Source of the DNA: UBA4736 sp002404015
GTDB lineage: Bacteria; Chloroflexota; Dormibacteria; Dormibacterales; Dormibacteraceae
Length of the DNA stretch: 43,756 nt
Assembly (NCBI GenBank): GCA_036747295.1
Contig: DAIOCN010000021.1
Span: forward strand, 1 to 43,756
Direction of reading: 5' to 3'
Numbering within the stretch: the first letter of the stretch is position 1; each line of letters starts with the position of its first letter. The notes below the pieces were generated by a model. The model ran no database searches. It was not told where the DNA came from and saw only the letters and a list, made by a program, of their open reading frames with translations. A program made the position numbers and the translations under genes. Below, one piece after another: positions 32,548-39,309 of this stretch.

Positions 32548-32944
32548 CTAACGAAACCCACGTCGATGGCCGAACAGCGCAGCCAGCCCCCCGATCACAG
32601 CACCACCCGCAGCGCCGGCCAGAAGGCCGACCGCCACGTTGACCGCCGGCTTGCCATAAGCCACGTAGCAGAGGCCGCCGGCAACGCCGCCCATCGCGCC
32701 GGCGACTGCGCCCGCCAGCAAGCCCCCTGCGGTTTGACCCGACCGTGAGCCGGCTCGCGACCCTGCTATCGCCAGCACCAGAAGGGGCACCGCGGCGCCG
32801 GCGCCCCAGCAGCGGCACCTCGGGGATCCAGGCCAAGGATGGCGTCAGCCCGAGGATGCTGAATACGACCGCGAACCCCGCCAGCACCAGGCCCCAGCCC
32901 ACCCCTTCTGCCAGCCCGGACCGCCACTTCCGCTGTCGCGCCAT
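32548..32944 (-). pseudogene. Small glycine-rich membrane protein, broken by a one-base frameshift
   Basis: The gene starts at ATG 32944 with an AGAAGG ribosome-binding site 6 bases upstream. It encodes 'MARQRKWRSGLAEGVGWG', one helix ('LVLAGFAVVFSILGLTPSLA') and 'WIPEVPLLG'. The frame then becomes arginine-rich nonsense, while the next frame continues 'AGAAVPLLVLAIAGSRAGS' followed by two glycine-zipper helices and 'ALFGHRRGFR' at the stop. Removing one base from the run of four G (plus strand CCCC at 32804-32807) joins both parts into one protein of about 131 residues with four membrane segments. It is either a real pseudogene or a sequencing or assembly error in a homopolymer. Function unknown. 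Confidence 0.7.
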
Positions 32945-33076
32945 TTGGTGCCTTCTGGATCTAGGAAGGAATGGAGCTCCACACGTTCGCTTGTTCGAAC
33001 CTCGGCAACGTTCGCGAACAGCAGTTGGAACTTGCCAGCGCCTGGACCGATACCAGGCCAACGGCTTTTCGCGTCC

Positions 33077-33481
33077 TTACTCCCTCAAACGACGGACGGC
33101 AAGTGGCCGAACTTCCGCGATGCGGTCGAAATCGCCATCGACATGAACCACGCCCAGACCGTGGTATAGGGCGGTTTCGGCGATGAGCAGGTCGGCGATC
33201 GGGGTCCGATGCCACATGCCTTGGTGATGCGCGAGGTCATGCTGAAGGCGAAGCGCTCTGTCCAGTAGGTCGGGCGGCGCCGCAACCATCTCGAAGTTAT
33301 CGCGGAGATCGGACTTCAGGGCGTCGTAGTCTTTGGCGGATCGCGCGGAGTAGAGCTGCTCCAGCTCGCCAACCGGACAGACCGCCAGTGAGCCAACCAG
33401 CTCCTCCAACTGCGCGTTGATTGCGGGAATCCCGGCTCGGGCGGCGGCACTCTTGTCGAGGATCCAGCCAGCTACCGCCAC
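33077..33481 (-). CDS. vapC: VapC-type PIN-domain toxin
   Basis: A 134-residue PIN-domain ribonuclease. The acidic residues are visible: D in 'WILDKSA', E in 'VGELEQLYSA', D in 'TPIADLLIAETA' and D in 'HVDGDFDRIAE'. VapC toxins cut tRNA or rRNA and are held inactive by VapB. The GTG start lies inside vapB (10-base overlap), the classic coupled arrangement. The catalytic set looks complete, so the toxin should be active. Confidence 0.88.
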   Translation of the reverse strand: MAVAGWILDKSAAARAGIPAINAQLEELVGSLAVCPVGELEQLYSARSAKDYDALKSDLRDNFEMVAAPPDLLDRALRLQHDLAHHQGMWHRTPIADLLIAETALYHGLGVVHVDGDFDRIAEVRPLAVRRLRE

Positions 33482-33699
33482 ATCTCCTCCGAACCCAGCA
33501 CTGTGAGATCTGCATGGGAGCCGAGGCGCTCGAGGTATCGGCGCTGGCCGGCCGAACGTGCTGCCGCGGCAGTCTCCGCCCCCTCGGCTGCCCTTCGGAG
33601 AGACTCCTCCACGGTGGCTCGCGTCGTCTTGGAGCCGAGCGCCTTCTTAGCCCGGGCCAGGAGAGTCTCGTCAATCTCGATGGTGGTTCGTCTGGTCAT
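33472..33699 (-). CDS. vapB: VapB-type antitoxin (ribbon-helix-helix)
   Basis: A 75-residue antitoxin. The N-terminus 'RRTTIEIDETLLARAKKALG' is a ribbon-helix-helix DNA-binding domain of the MetJ/Arc type, and the C-terminal part ('GQRRYLERLGSHADL') would wrap the PIN toxin. It precedes and overlaps vapC. An inverted repeat (ATGTGTAC ... GTACACAT) spans its start codon and fits autoregulation by the VapBC complex. Confidence 0.85.
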   Translation of the reverse strand: MTRRTTIEIDETLLARAKKALGSKTTRATVEESLRRAAEGAETAAAARSAGQRRYLERLGSHADLTVLGSEEMWR

Positions 33700-33731
33700 G
33701 TGTACATATTGTCGCGCATCTGCGTACACAT
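33698..33731. promoter_or_regulatory. Operator-like inverted repeat of vapBC
   Basis: ATGTGTAC (33698-33705) and GTACACAT (33724-33731) are perfect 8-base inverted arms 18 bases apart. The left arm covers the vapB start codon, and a CAATAT box on the minus strand (33706-33711) lies between the arms. Ribbon-helix-helix antitoxins typically bind such paired half-sites over their own promoter. Confidence 0.6.
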
Positions 33732-33818
33732 AGTTACCGAACCTTGGGCGGCAAAGAGGTGCCGCGGCCCACCCCTCGAAGTTGCTCGTTGGAGTGACCG
33801 AGTTCGAGCAAGGATGTA

Positions 33819-33882
33819 TGGAGCGGGAGACGGGGTTTGTCGTCCCTGGTACCAATAACCACGTCGAGTTCGCATACCGCCT
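33819..33882. repeat. Repeat A: copy of the tRNA-Gly 3' end plus shared downstream sequence
   Basis: TGGAGCGGGAGACGGG (33819-33834) is identical to the last 16 bases, including CCA, of the tRNA-Gly(CCC) gene at 36658-36673, in the same orientation. From 33823 the sequence also matches 35935-35994 (repeat B) at 48 of 60 positions with no gap. Seven of the twelve differences fall at the same codon phase. Confidence 0.6.
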
Positions 33883-33934
33883 CGCGAAACCAGTCTAGGC
33901 AGCGGGTGACCGGCGTGCCAATGCCCCGGTTCGA

Positions 33935-33950
33935 GTCCGTCCGGACGGAC
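33935..33950. other. Perfect 16-base palindrome
   Basis: GTCCGTCCGGACGGAC has two 8-base arms and no loop. It lies 70 bases before the 3' end of the TetR gene, in gene-free DNA. With no loop it is better suited to binding a dimeric protein or recombinase than to forming an RNA hairpin. Confidence 0.45.
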
Positions 33951-34017
33951 CCAGGCTTACAGCGGTCGAACCAATTAACCGAACTTAACGGCCGAGATAT
34001 CCCGCTCGAGTCCTAGC

Positions 34018-34680
34018 CTAGCCAGCTGGCTTCCGAGGCACCGGCTGGTCGGCCCGTGAGCGGGAGGAGTGTCTCGTGCTTGCCTCGATGAGGGTATTGC
34101 CGACCCATTCCAGCACCTTGAGTGCCTCGGCTGAGTCGAGGCCGCAGACATCCTTCAGGATCGCGATCGGTTCGATTCCGAACACGAGGGCAAGTCCGCA
34201 ACGGAGCCGGGCAAGCGCCTCGCTATCAAGCTTGTGCCGGAGGGGTTGGATGACGGCATCTATGTGCTCCAGCCGCCGGCCCTCGCGGACCACGGGATCC
34301 TGCTCGGCCCGGTCCCTGCTCTCCAGCCATCTTTCCTGGGTCACCTTCATCAAGGTTCGGAAGAGGGGTTCTTCCGCGGTCATGTACGCGTGGACCGCGC
34401 GAAGAACGGTTTCGAAACGCGCCCCCGGATCATCCTCGGGCGCTCCCTCGAGCAACGACTGGGCGGACGGATGGATAGCTTCGAAGCCGACCTCCAGCAG
34501 CAGCGAGTGCTGGGTCGGGAAGTAGCGGTAGGCGGTGGCCTTGGAGACCAGGGCTGCCTCCGCAGCCTCTGCCACCGACGGCTGCTGGCCCGCTCGTACC
34601 AGGTTCGAGGCCGCCTCGATGATTGCGCGACGCGTTCGCCGCTTTTGGTTGAAACGGCCGTCTTGACGTGAGACTATCAT
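34018..34680 (-). CDS. TetR/AcrR family transcriptional regulator
   Basis: A 220-residue TetR-family regulator. The N-terminal helix-turn-helix spans about residues 14-60 ('RRTRRAIIEAASNLVRAG', 'VAEAAEAALVSKATAYRYF'). The remaining helical domain should bind a ligand. It is divergent from the cupin and VOC genes with 50 bases between the start codons, the usual arrangement for a repressor of its neighbours. The ligand is unknown. Confidence 0.9.
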   Translation of the reverse strand: MIVSRQDGRFNQKRRTRRAIIEAASNLVRAGQQPSVAEAAEAALVSKATAYRYFPTQHSLLLEVGFEAIHPSAQSLLEGAPEDDPGARFETVLRAVHAYMTAEEPLFRTLMKVTQERWLESRDRAEQDPVVREGRRLEHIDAVIQPLRHKLDSEALARLRCGLALVFGIEPIAILKDVCGLDSAEALKVLEWVGNTLIEASTRHSSRSRADQPVPRKPAG

Positions 34681-34730
34681 CTCATTATGCTACGACCATC
34701 TTATCAGACCGAGACTCGCTGAGGCCAAAC

Positions 34731-35255
34731 ATGTCAGGGACAATCACTGCCAAGGTCAAGTACCTCGCCGCCAACAAGGGCCGCAACCTGGCCTTGCTGG
34801 GGCACTCTCTGAGCTTTAAGGACGAGCCGGATGACAACGGCGATGGCTTCCTCCTATGGGAAGGTCGGATCCCACAGGGAGATGGCGTGCCGACACACAG
34901 CGAGCACAACCATGAGGCCTTCTACGTCCTCGAGGGGATCCTGGAGATAGAGGCCGAAGGGGTCCAGCATCGACTTCGGCCGGGCGACTTCCTCTGCATT
35001 CAACCTGGTGTTCTTCACTCCCTCCACAATCCGGGACCCGGCTGGCTTCGCTCTTTGATGATCGTTTCGCCCGGGAGCCAGCATGTTCGCTTCTTCACAA
35101 CCCTCGGACAGCCGCTCGACGACCCAGCGAATCCGCCGCCGCCGCCAGGACCCCCCGACTTCGAGCGCTTCGCCTCGGTGGCTCGGGAGAACGGCATCGA
35201 CTTCGCACCGCCGCCAGGCCACCGAGAGCCGCAGCGGCAGCGGAACCCGACCTAG
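34731..35255 (+). CDS. Cupin domain protein
   Basis: A 174-residue single-cupin protein. Cupin motif 1 is 'PTHSEHNHEAFYVLEGILEI' (H, H, E metal ligands) and motif 2 is 'GDFLCIQPGVLHSLHNPG' (last H). It ends in a proline-rich tail. Cupins of this size are often metal-dependent dioxygenases or isomerases, or bind small ligands. ATG 34731 is chosen because GAGG sits 6 bases upstream; the longer in-frame ATG at 34668 lies inside the TetR gene. It is co-directional with the VOC gene 29 bases downstream. Confidence 0.85.
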   Translation: MSGTITAKVKYLAANKGRNLALLGHSLSFKDEPDDNGDGFLLWEGRIPQGDGVPTHSEHNHEAFYVLEGILEIEAEGVQHRLRPGDFLCIQPGVLHSLHNPGPGWLRSLMIVSPGSQHVRFFTTLGQPLDDPANPPPPPGPPDFERFASVARENGIDFAPPPGHREPQRQRNPT

Positions 35256-35284
35256 CCCCGCAAGCATTCACAAGGAGTGGGTAG

Positions 35285-35776
35285 ATGGACATCGGACACG
35301 TACACCTGAACGTCAGCGACCTTGATCGGTCGATCACCTTCTACCACGACGTTCTCGGCCTGGACCTCGTGCTCCGGATGCCGAAGTTCGCCTTTCTCTC
35401 CCATGACGGCTATCACCATCACGTCGCCCTTGATTCCCGGGCGGCGGGCAAGCTGGGATCGTCCGGGCATCAGGGTCTGCATCACTTCGCTCTCCGGCAC
35501 AAGACGCGGTCTGAGCTGGCGGAGAGCGTTCGCCGGGTCCAGGCCGCCGGAGTGCCGATCAGCCGGGCGGCCGACTTCTGCGTGCTGGAGGCGATCTTCA
35601 TCGACGATCCAGACGGCAACGGGATCGAACTCTCCTGGGATCGCCCGCGCGACAGTTGGCCGCAGGATTGGGCCACTCCCACCGGGCTCGGGACCCCGCG
35701 GCCGCTCGACCTCGACGAGGTCCTGGCCACCACTGCGGTCGCACATGTGACGCGACGCGCGCTGCGATCGCACTGA
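35285..35776 (+). CDS. VOC family protein (catechol 2,3-dioxygenase/glyoxalase-like)
   Basis: A 163-residue vicinal-oxygen-chelate protein with two beta-alpha-beta-beta-beta modules. Metal ligands appear to be H7 in 'IGHVHLNVSDLDRSI', H in 'GLHHFAL' and E in 'GIELSWDRP'. The last segment 'DPDGNGIELSWDR' is typical of extradiol dioxygenase and related thiol-transfer enzymes. It is shorter than true two-domain catechol dioxygenases. AAGGAG (35272-35277) is 7 bases before the ATG. With the cupin and TetR genes it suggests a small inducible aromatic or xenobiotic module (inference). Confidence 0.87.
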   Translation: MDIGHVHLNVSDLDRSITFYHDVLGLDLVLRMPKFAFLSHDGYHHHVALDSRAAGKLGSSGHQGLHHFALRHKTRSELAESVRRVQAAGVPISRAADFCVLEAIFIDDPDGNGIELSWDRPRDSWPQDWATPTGLGTPRPLDLDEVLATTAVAHVTRRALRSH

Positions 35777-35820
35777 CTTATCCGCCGTCGGACTGTAGGC
35801 TGCCACGACAGTCGTAACAG

Positions 35821-35841
35821 ACGTAACAAGATTTGTTACGT
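35821..35841. other. Inverted repeat abutting a tRNA 3' fragment
   Basis: ACGTAACAA (35821-35829), GAT, TTGTTACGT (35833-35841): perfect 9-base arms with a 3-base centre. A further CGTAACA copy lies just before it (35813-35819). The right arm ends where a tRNA 3' end begins, in the same place and style as core-plus-arm sites of tyrosine recombinases. It could also be a terminator for the VOC gene, though no T tract follows. Confidence 0.45.
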
Positions 35842-35868
35842 GGTGGGCCGCGGTGGACTCGAACCACA
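35841..35868 (-). other. tRNA 3' fragment (T arm, acceptor strand, CCA)
   Basis: On the minus strand the segment gives a T arm with loop TTCGAGT (4 of 5 stem pairs), then acceptor strand GCGGCCC, A, CCA. The matching 5' acceptor strand GGGCCGC and the anticodon arm are not found upstream, so only the 3' end of a tRNA gene is present. Such fragments are typical of attachment sites left by integrated elements. Confidence 0.55.
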
Positions 35869-35934
35869 TCTACCTCTGCCATCTGTCACCGCCCGACTTG
35901 GCGCTGTGCTGACGAGAGTTGGGAAGCGGAGTAA

Positions 35935-35994
35935 GCGGGAGACGGGCTTGGTCATCCCCGGTACCAAAGCCCGAATCGAATTCGCGTACCGCCT
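35935..35994. repeat. Repeat B: partner of repeat A
   Basis: Matches 33823-33882 at 48 of 60 positions without gaps and begins with the 12-base tRNA-Gly 3' sequence GCGGGAGACGGG, which also occurs at 36662-36673. On the plus strand it reads 'RETGLVIPGTKARIEFAYRL' against 'RETGFVVPGTNNHVEFAYRL' in repeat A, with most differences in third positions, so it may be a remnant of a coding sequence rather than a bare attachment site. Confidence 0.55.
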
Positions 35995-36044
35995 GACCAA
36001 CGAGGACGCCGATCCCGTCTTTATCGGAGTGCCGGCGGTCGGTG

Positions 36045-36512
36045 CTACGGTCCTTTGGCAGGGACGCGGGTCGCCGTGAAGGAACCGGACCGGAAAAAGC
36101 TGCCTCCCACCAAGCCGGTGAAGGTCCCACTCATGGAGTCGCCATCGACCTTTGACGCCGACAGCACATTGACCGTGCGGACGAGCGCGCCCATCGAAAA
36201 CTGGTATTCGATGCGCTGGAAGACGATGCCCGCCTCCGAATGCTTCCAGGTCCCCAGGGAAGGGGCGTTGTCGCGGCCGTCTACGCGGGAGAAGACGCCG
36301 CCTCCGGCAAATCCAAACATGGCCGGGAAGGTAGCGATGTTGGCAGTCGGTTTCTCGATGTGAATAACGGCCTGCCATGATCCCTCAACTCGTGCTTCGG
36401 AGTCCTTCGCCAGCACCGGGGTCATCCCGGCTCCGAGCGCGGCCACGGCACCGAGCGTGCCAGCCCCCATTCCCACCAGCATTTGACGCCTGCCGATAAC
36501 CTGCTCGCCCAT
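36045..36512 (-). CDS. Tat-exported protein of unknown function
   Basis: A 155-residue protein with a twin-arginine signal: 'GRRQMLVGMGAGTLGAVAAL' starts with RRQML, then a hydrophobic core and a likely cleavage after 'PVLA'. The mature part of about 120 residues is beta-rich with regular glycine and tryptophan spacing ('EGSWQAVIHIEKP', 'GGVFSRVDG', 'GTWKHSEAGIVFQRIEY', 'SMSGTFTGLV'), which suggests a small beta barrel. I do not recognise its function. The ATG at 36512 directly follows a GAGGAGAGGGA purine stretch. It is the last gene before the tRNA-Gly. Confidence 0.72.
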   Translation of the reverse strand: MGEQVIGRRQMLVGMGAGTLGAVAALGAGMTPVLAKDSEARVEGSWQAVIHIEKPTANIATFPAMFGFAGGGVFSRVDGRDNAPSLGTWKHSEAGIVFQRIEYQFSMGALVRTVNVLSASKVDGDSMSGTFTGLVGGSFFRSGSFTATRVPAKGP

Positions 36513-36657
36513 TCCCTCTCCTCTGCCCGAGTGGAGCACCCATCTGGCCGCCCCCGTTGCTGCTGACCGTCTCTGGGTCCACCGTAGCCCCTTCAAGTGG
36601 GCTTGGCAAGGGGTACCTGATCACGGCCTGCATCCACCCGATTTCGAGATCAAAAGC

Positions 36658-36733
36658 TGGAGCGGGAGACGGGACTCGAACCCGCTACCTCAACCTTGGG
36701 AAGGTCGCGCTCTGCCAGGTGAGCTACTCCCGC
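36658..36733 (-). tRNA. tRNA-Gly (anticodon CCC), CCA encoded
   Basis: A complete cloverleaf. The acceptor GCGGGAG pairs with CTCCCGC, followed by T and an encoded CCA (36658-36660). The D arm is AGCTCACCTGGCAGAGC. The anticodon stem CGACC/GGTTG encloses loop TTCCCAA with anticodon CCC, reading GGG. The T arm is GCGGG/CCCGT with loop TTCGAGT. A TAAACT box 16 bases upstream (36750-36755) is a possible -10. Pieces of its 3' end recur at 33819 and 35935. Confidence 0.95.
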
Positions 36734-36754
36734 TTGACCGAGGCCCGAGTTTAG

Positions 36755-39289
36755 CTAATCGACGACCTCTCGCTCGACCACCGCCTCCGTCTGGGGGAGT
36801 GACTCGCCCACCTCGGCGCGGACCATTGCGCTGTACTCGTCGACCAGCTCCTGGGAGCGTCGCTGGTCCGGCGTGGAGGCGATCACGAGGTACTCCGGGC
36901 GGTCGGCGTCGGGCACGACCAGGACCCAGCCGCCGTCGACCGTGATCTTCACTCCGTCCGTCAGATCCACCCGGTCGCCCAGGTGCCGCTCCATGACCGT
37001 GCGCATCACGCGGCCCTTGGCCTCCCAGGGGCAGAACTCCACCTTCTTGGCGTAGCCGACTTTGGGCAGCTTTGCTCGAAGCTCGCGCAGCCCGACTGCC
37101 GAGGTCGCAAGCAGCTCCAGTAGCTTGGCCGCCGTGTAGACGGCGTCGAAGGCGACCAGGAACTCGGGCCAGCAGTAGCCTCCGGCGCCGTCCGAGGCGA
37201 GCACGGTGTCGCTGTGGAGGGCCGCCCTCAGGACCGCTCCGGGTGTGATCTTGGTGGGCACGAAGCGGCTTTCCAGGCGCTCGGCGATCTGGGTGAAGGC
37301 GAGGCTGCTCGTGGCAGGCCCCAGCAGCAGCCCGGGCTTGCGCGCCAGGGCAAGCATCGCCAGCGCCGCGAACGCGGCGTCGTGGTCGAGGACCTCGCCG
37401 GTCTCGTCGATCAGGAAGCAGCGCTCGCCGGGCGAGTCGATGAAGACGCCGAGGTTGGCTTTGACGGCCTGGACGATGACCCCGATCTCCCGCAGCCGGG
37501 CTTGGAAGACGTCGACGCTCTGCTCCGGCACGATCTCCTCGGGTGAGGCGTTGAGCGGGATGACCGTGGCGTTCATCTCCTGGAGGATCCGCGGCAGCAC
37601 CTGAGCCGCGGCTCCGTTGGAGTAGTCGACCAGCACCTTCAGGCGCGCCCCCCGCACAGTCTCCAGGTCGAGCTTGGTGAGCAGCTCCTCCAGGTACCGG
37701 TCCGACTGCTCGTAGCGGCGCGCGACGTGGCCCATCTCGTAGTAGGCCACGCGCCGGATGTCCTCTCTGAAGAAGAGGTTCTCCAGCTTCCTCTCGCTCC
37801 GCTTGTCCAGGTCGAGGCCGCTGGCGTCGAAGATGCGGATGTCCACCGACCGGGGGTCCACCGGCGAGCTCTGGACATGCACCGACGGCATCCGGTGCCG
37901 GCGCGCCCAGTGCCGCGCCACCGGGACGCTCAGGGATTCCAGATCGTTGATGTTGGCGCCGCTGGAGACCAGCCCGGAGCTCATGGCCCGGCTGATCATG
38001 CGAGCGGGCCGAGTGTAATCGCGCGCGACCCCGATCTGGGCGCCCTTCGGGTAGAGCGCGCTGACGGCGGCCCCCAGGCGGGCCGCGAACTCAGGCGTGA
38101 ACTCGACGTTGGCAAGCCCGGTCAGGCCGTAGGAGGTGAAGAGGCCGCGTTTCCAGGAGCCGGCCCAGATCACCGACTCGCGGACGGTGGCCCCCGCCTC
38201 GATCTCCTTGTTGGGCCAGATCCGGACATTTGCCTTGACGGAGGCGCCGCTGCCCACGACGACCTCGTCGCCGATCACCGTGCCCTCCTCCAGGAGGCTG
38301 CCGTTCTTCAGGGTGACCGCACGGCAGACCACGGCACCCCGCAGGCGGCAGTTCTCGCCCACGTAGGAGTGGTCCCACAGAATCGAGTTGGAGACCTTGG
38401 CGCCGACGTCGATGGTGGTGTTGTTGCCGATGACCGCGGGCCCGTTGATCCACGCCCCGTGGCGGACCTTGGCCCCGGCGCAGACCAGGGCGGGCCCGTC
38501 CACTCGGGCATCCGGAGAGACCTCGGCGTCCTCGGCCACCCAGTAGGAGTCGCCGACGCGGACAGCGGGGATCTCCACCGCCACCTTGCCCTCCAGGCAG
38601 TCGAAGTTCGCCTTCAGGTAGGCGCCGTGGCTGCCAACGTCCTCCCAGTAGCCGTCGGCCACCCAGCCGTAGACCGCCTCTCCCTCCTTCAGGAGCTGGG
38701 GAAAGACGTCGCCTGACCAGTCGACGACCTCGCCGGCCTTGAAGTAGCCGAACACGCCGGGGTCGAGGACGTAGATGCCCGTGTTGGCGAGGTCGGAGAT
38801 CACCTCCCCCCAGGAGGGCTTCTCCAGGAAGCGCTGGACCCGGCCCTCCTCGTCGGCGACCACCACGCCGTACTCGAGGGGGTTGGCGACGGGCTTCAGG
38901 ACGATGGTCGCCATCGCCTTGCGCTGCTTGTGGAAGCGGACCGCCGCACCCAGGTCGATGTCGGTGAGAGCGTCCCCGCTGATCACCAGGAAGGGGTCCT
39001 TGAGCTGGGACTCGGCCAGCTTCACCGAGCCGGCGGTGCCGAGCGGCGAATCCTCGACCGTGTAGGTGAGATCCACCCCGAAGTCGGATCCGTCGCCGAA
39101 ATAGTTCCTGATGTTGGCGCCCAGGTACTGGATGGTCGCCACCACCTCGCGCATCTGGTGCTTGCGGAGGAGCAGGAGAATGTGCTCCATGATCGGGCGG
39201 CCGGCGACCGGGACCAGCGGCTTGGGGCGCTGGCTGGTCAGTGGGCGCAGCCGCGAGCCCTCGCCCCCGGCCATGACCACGGCTCGCAT
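36755..39289 (-). CDS. Mannose-1-phosphate guanylyltransferase fused to a degenerate phosphomannomutase-like domain
   Basis: An 844-residue fusion. Residues 1-235 are a nucleotidyltransferase ('MAGGEGSRLRPLTSQRPKPL', 'DALTDIDLG', 'FLEKPSWGEV', 'DVGSHGAYL') that should make GDP-mannose or another NDP-sugar. Residues about 250-375 are left-handed beta-helix hexapeptides ('VIGNNTTIDVGAKVSNSIL'). The remaining part resembles a phosphomannomutase, but the phosphoserine loop (TASHNP in active enzymes) reads 'VQSSPVDPRSVDIRIFD' and the metal loop DGDGDR reads 'DSPGERCFLID', so mutase activity is doubtful. Such fusions are known in actinobacteria and cyanobacteria. The ATG has a TACGAT box 9 bases upstream. 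Confidence 0.88.
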   Translation of the reverse strand: MRAVVMAGGEGSRLRPLTSQRPKPLVPVAGRPIMEHILLLLRKHQMREVVATIQYLGANIRNYFGDGSDFGVDLTYTVEDSPLGTAGSVKLAESQLKDPFLVISGDALTDIDLGAAVRFHKQRKAMATIVLKPVANPLEYGVVVADEEGRVQRFLEKPSWGEVISDLANTGIYVLDPGVFGYFKAGEVVDWSGDVFPQLLKEGEAVYGWVADGYWEDVGSHGAYLKANFDCLEGKVAVEIPAVRVGDSYWVAEDAEVSPDARVDGPALVCAGAKVRHGAWINGPAVIGNNTTIDVGAKVSNSILWDHSYVGENCRLRGAVVCRAVTLKNGSLLEEGTVIGDEVVVGSGASVKANVRIWPNKEIEAGATVRESVIWAGSWKRGLFTSYGLTGLANVEFTPEFAARLGAAVSALYPKGAQIGVARDYTRPARMISRAMSSGLVSSGANINDLESLSVPVARHWARRHRMPSVHVQSSPVDPRSVDIRIFDASGLDLDKRSERKLENLFFREDIRRVAYYEMGHVARRYEQSDRYLEELLTKLDLETVRGARLKVLVDYSNGAAAQVLPRILQEMNATVIPLNASPEEIVPEQSVDVFQARLREIGVIVQAVKANLGVFIDSPGERCFLIDETGEVLDHDAAFAALAMLALARKPGLLLGPATSSLAFTQIAERLESRFVPTKITPGAVLRAALHSDTVLASDGAGGYCWPEFLVAFDAVYTAAKLLELLATSAVGLRELRAKLPKVGYAKKVEFCPWEAKGRVMRTVMERHLGDRVDLTDGVKITVDGGWVLVVPDADRPEYLVIASTPDQRRSQELVDEYSAMVRAEVGESLPQTEAVVEREVVD

Positions 39290-39294
39290 TTCCC

Positions 39295-39304
39295 TAACAT
39301 CGTA
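39295..39304. promoter_or_regulatory. Overlapping divergent -10 boxes
   Basis: TAACAT (39295-39300, plus) is 9 bases before the GTG of the phosphorylase. TACGAT (39299-39304, minus) is 9 bases before the ATG of the ManC fusion. The whole divergent gap is only 20 bases, so both promoters must overlap and both transcripts be leaderless or nearly so. Confidence 0.45.
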
Positions 39305-39309
39305 GGCTC

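Larger units (their letters stand above)
33732..34017. other. Intergenic stretch with tRNA-like repeat A and a 16-base palindrome
   Basis: There is no full gene here. It holds repeat A (33819-33882), a short open frame of 26 codons from ATG 33818 to TAG 33898, and the palindrome at 33935-33950 next to a GGTTCGAGTCC string that looks like a tRNA T-arm but is not part of a foldable tRNA. Base composition is clearly less GC-rich than in the metabolic operons. Confidence 0.5.

Noticed and set aside
32439..32642. Small plus-strand gene after GAAGGAGACGTC
   Set aside because: A good ribosome-binding-site-like string and TTG are present, but the product is a short arginine/proline-rich peptide that runs antisense through the membrane-protein gene.
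32387..33061. N-terminal extension of the GPH-like MFS protein to 651 residues
   Set aside because: The frame is open, but its first 47 codons belong to the small membrane protein and the rest is arginine-rich. The MFS protein has its own ATG and -10 box at 32386-32401.
33901..33950. A second tRNA gene around GGTTCGAGTCC
   Set aside because: A T-arm-like string is present, but the stem pairs poorly and no acceptor, D or anticodon arm can be built around it.
34669..34684. TetR operator TGAGA-6-TCTCA over the TetR start codon
   Set aside because: The arms are only five bases, as expected by chance in a 50-base gap. A regulator site is likely nearby but I cannot place it.
35840..36079. 79-codon plus-strand gene starting MVGRGGLEPH
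   Set aside because: Its first codons are simply the antisense of a tRNA 3' end, a common source of false genes. Only the later part (repeat B) may be a coding remnant.
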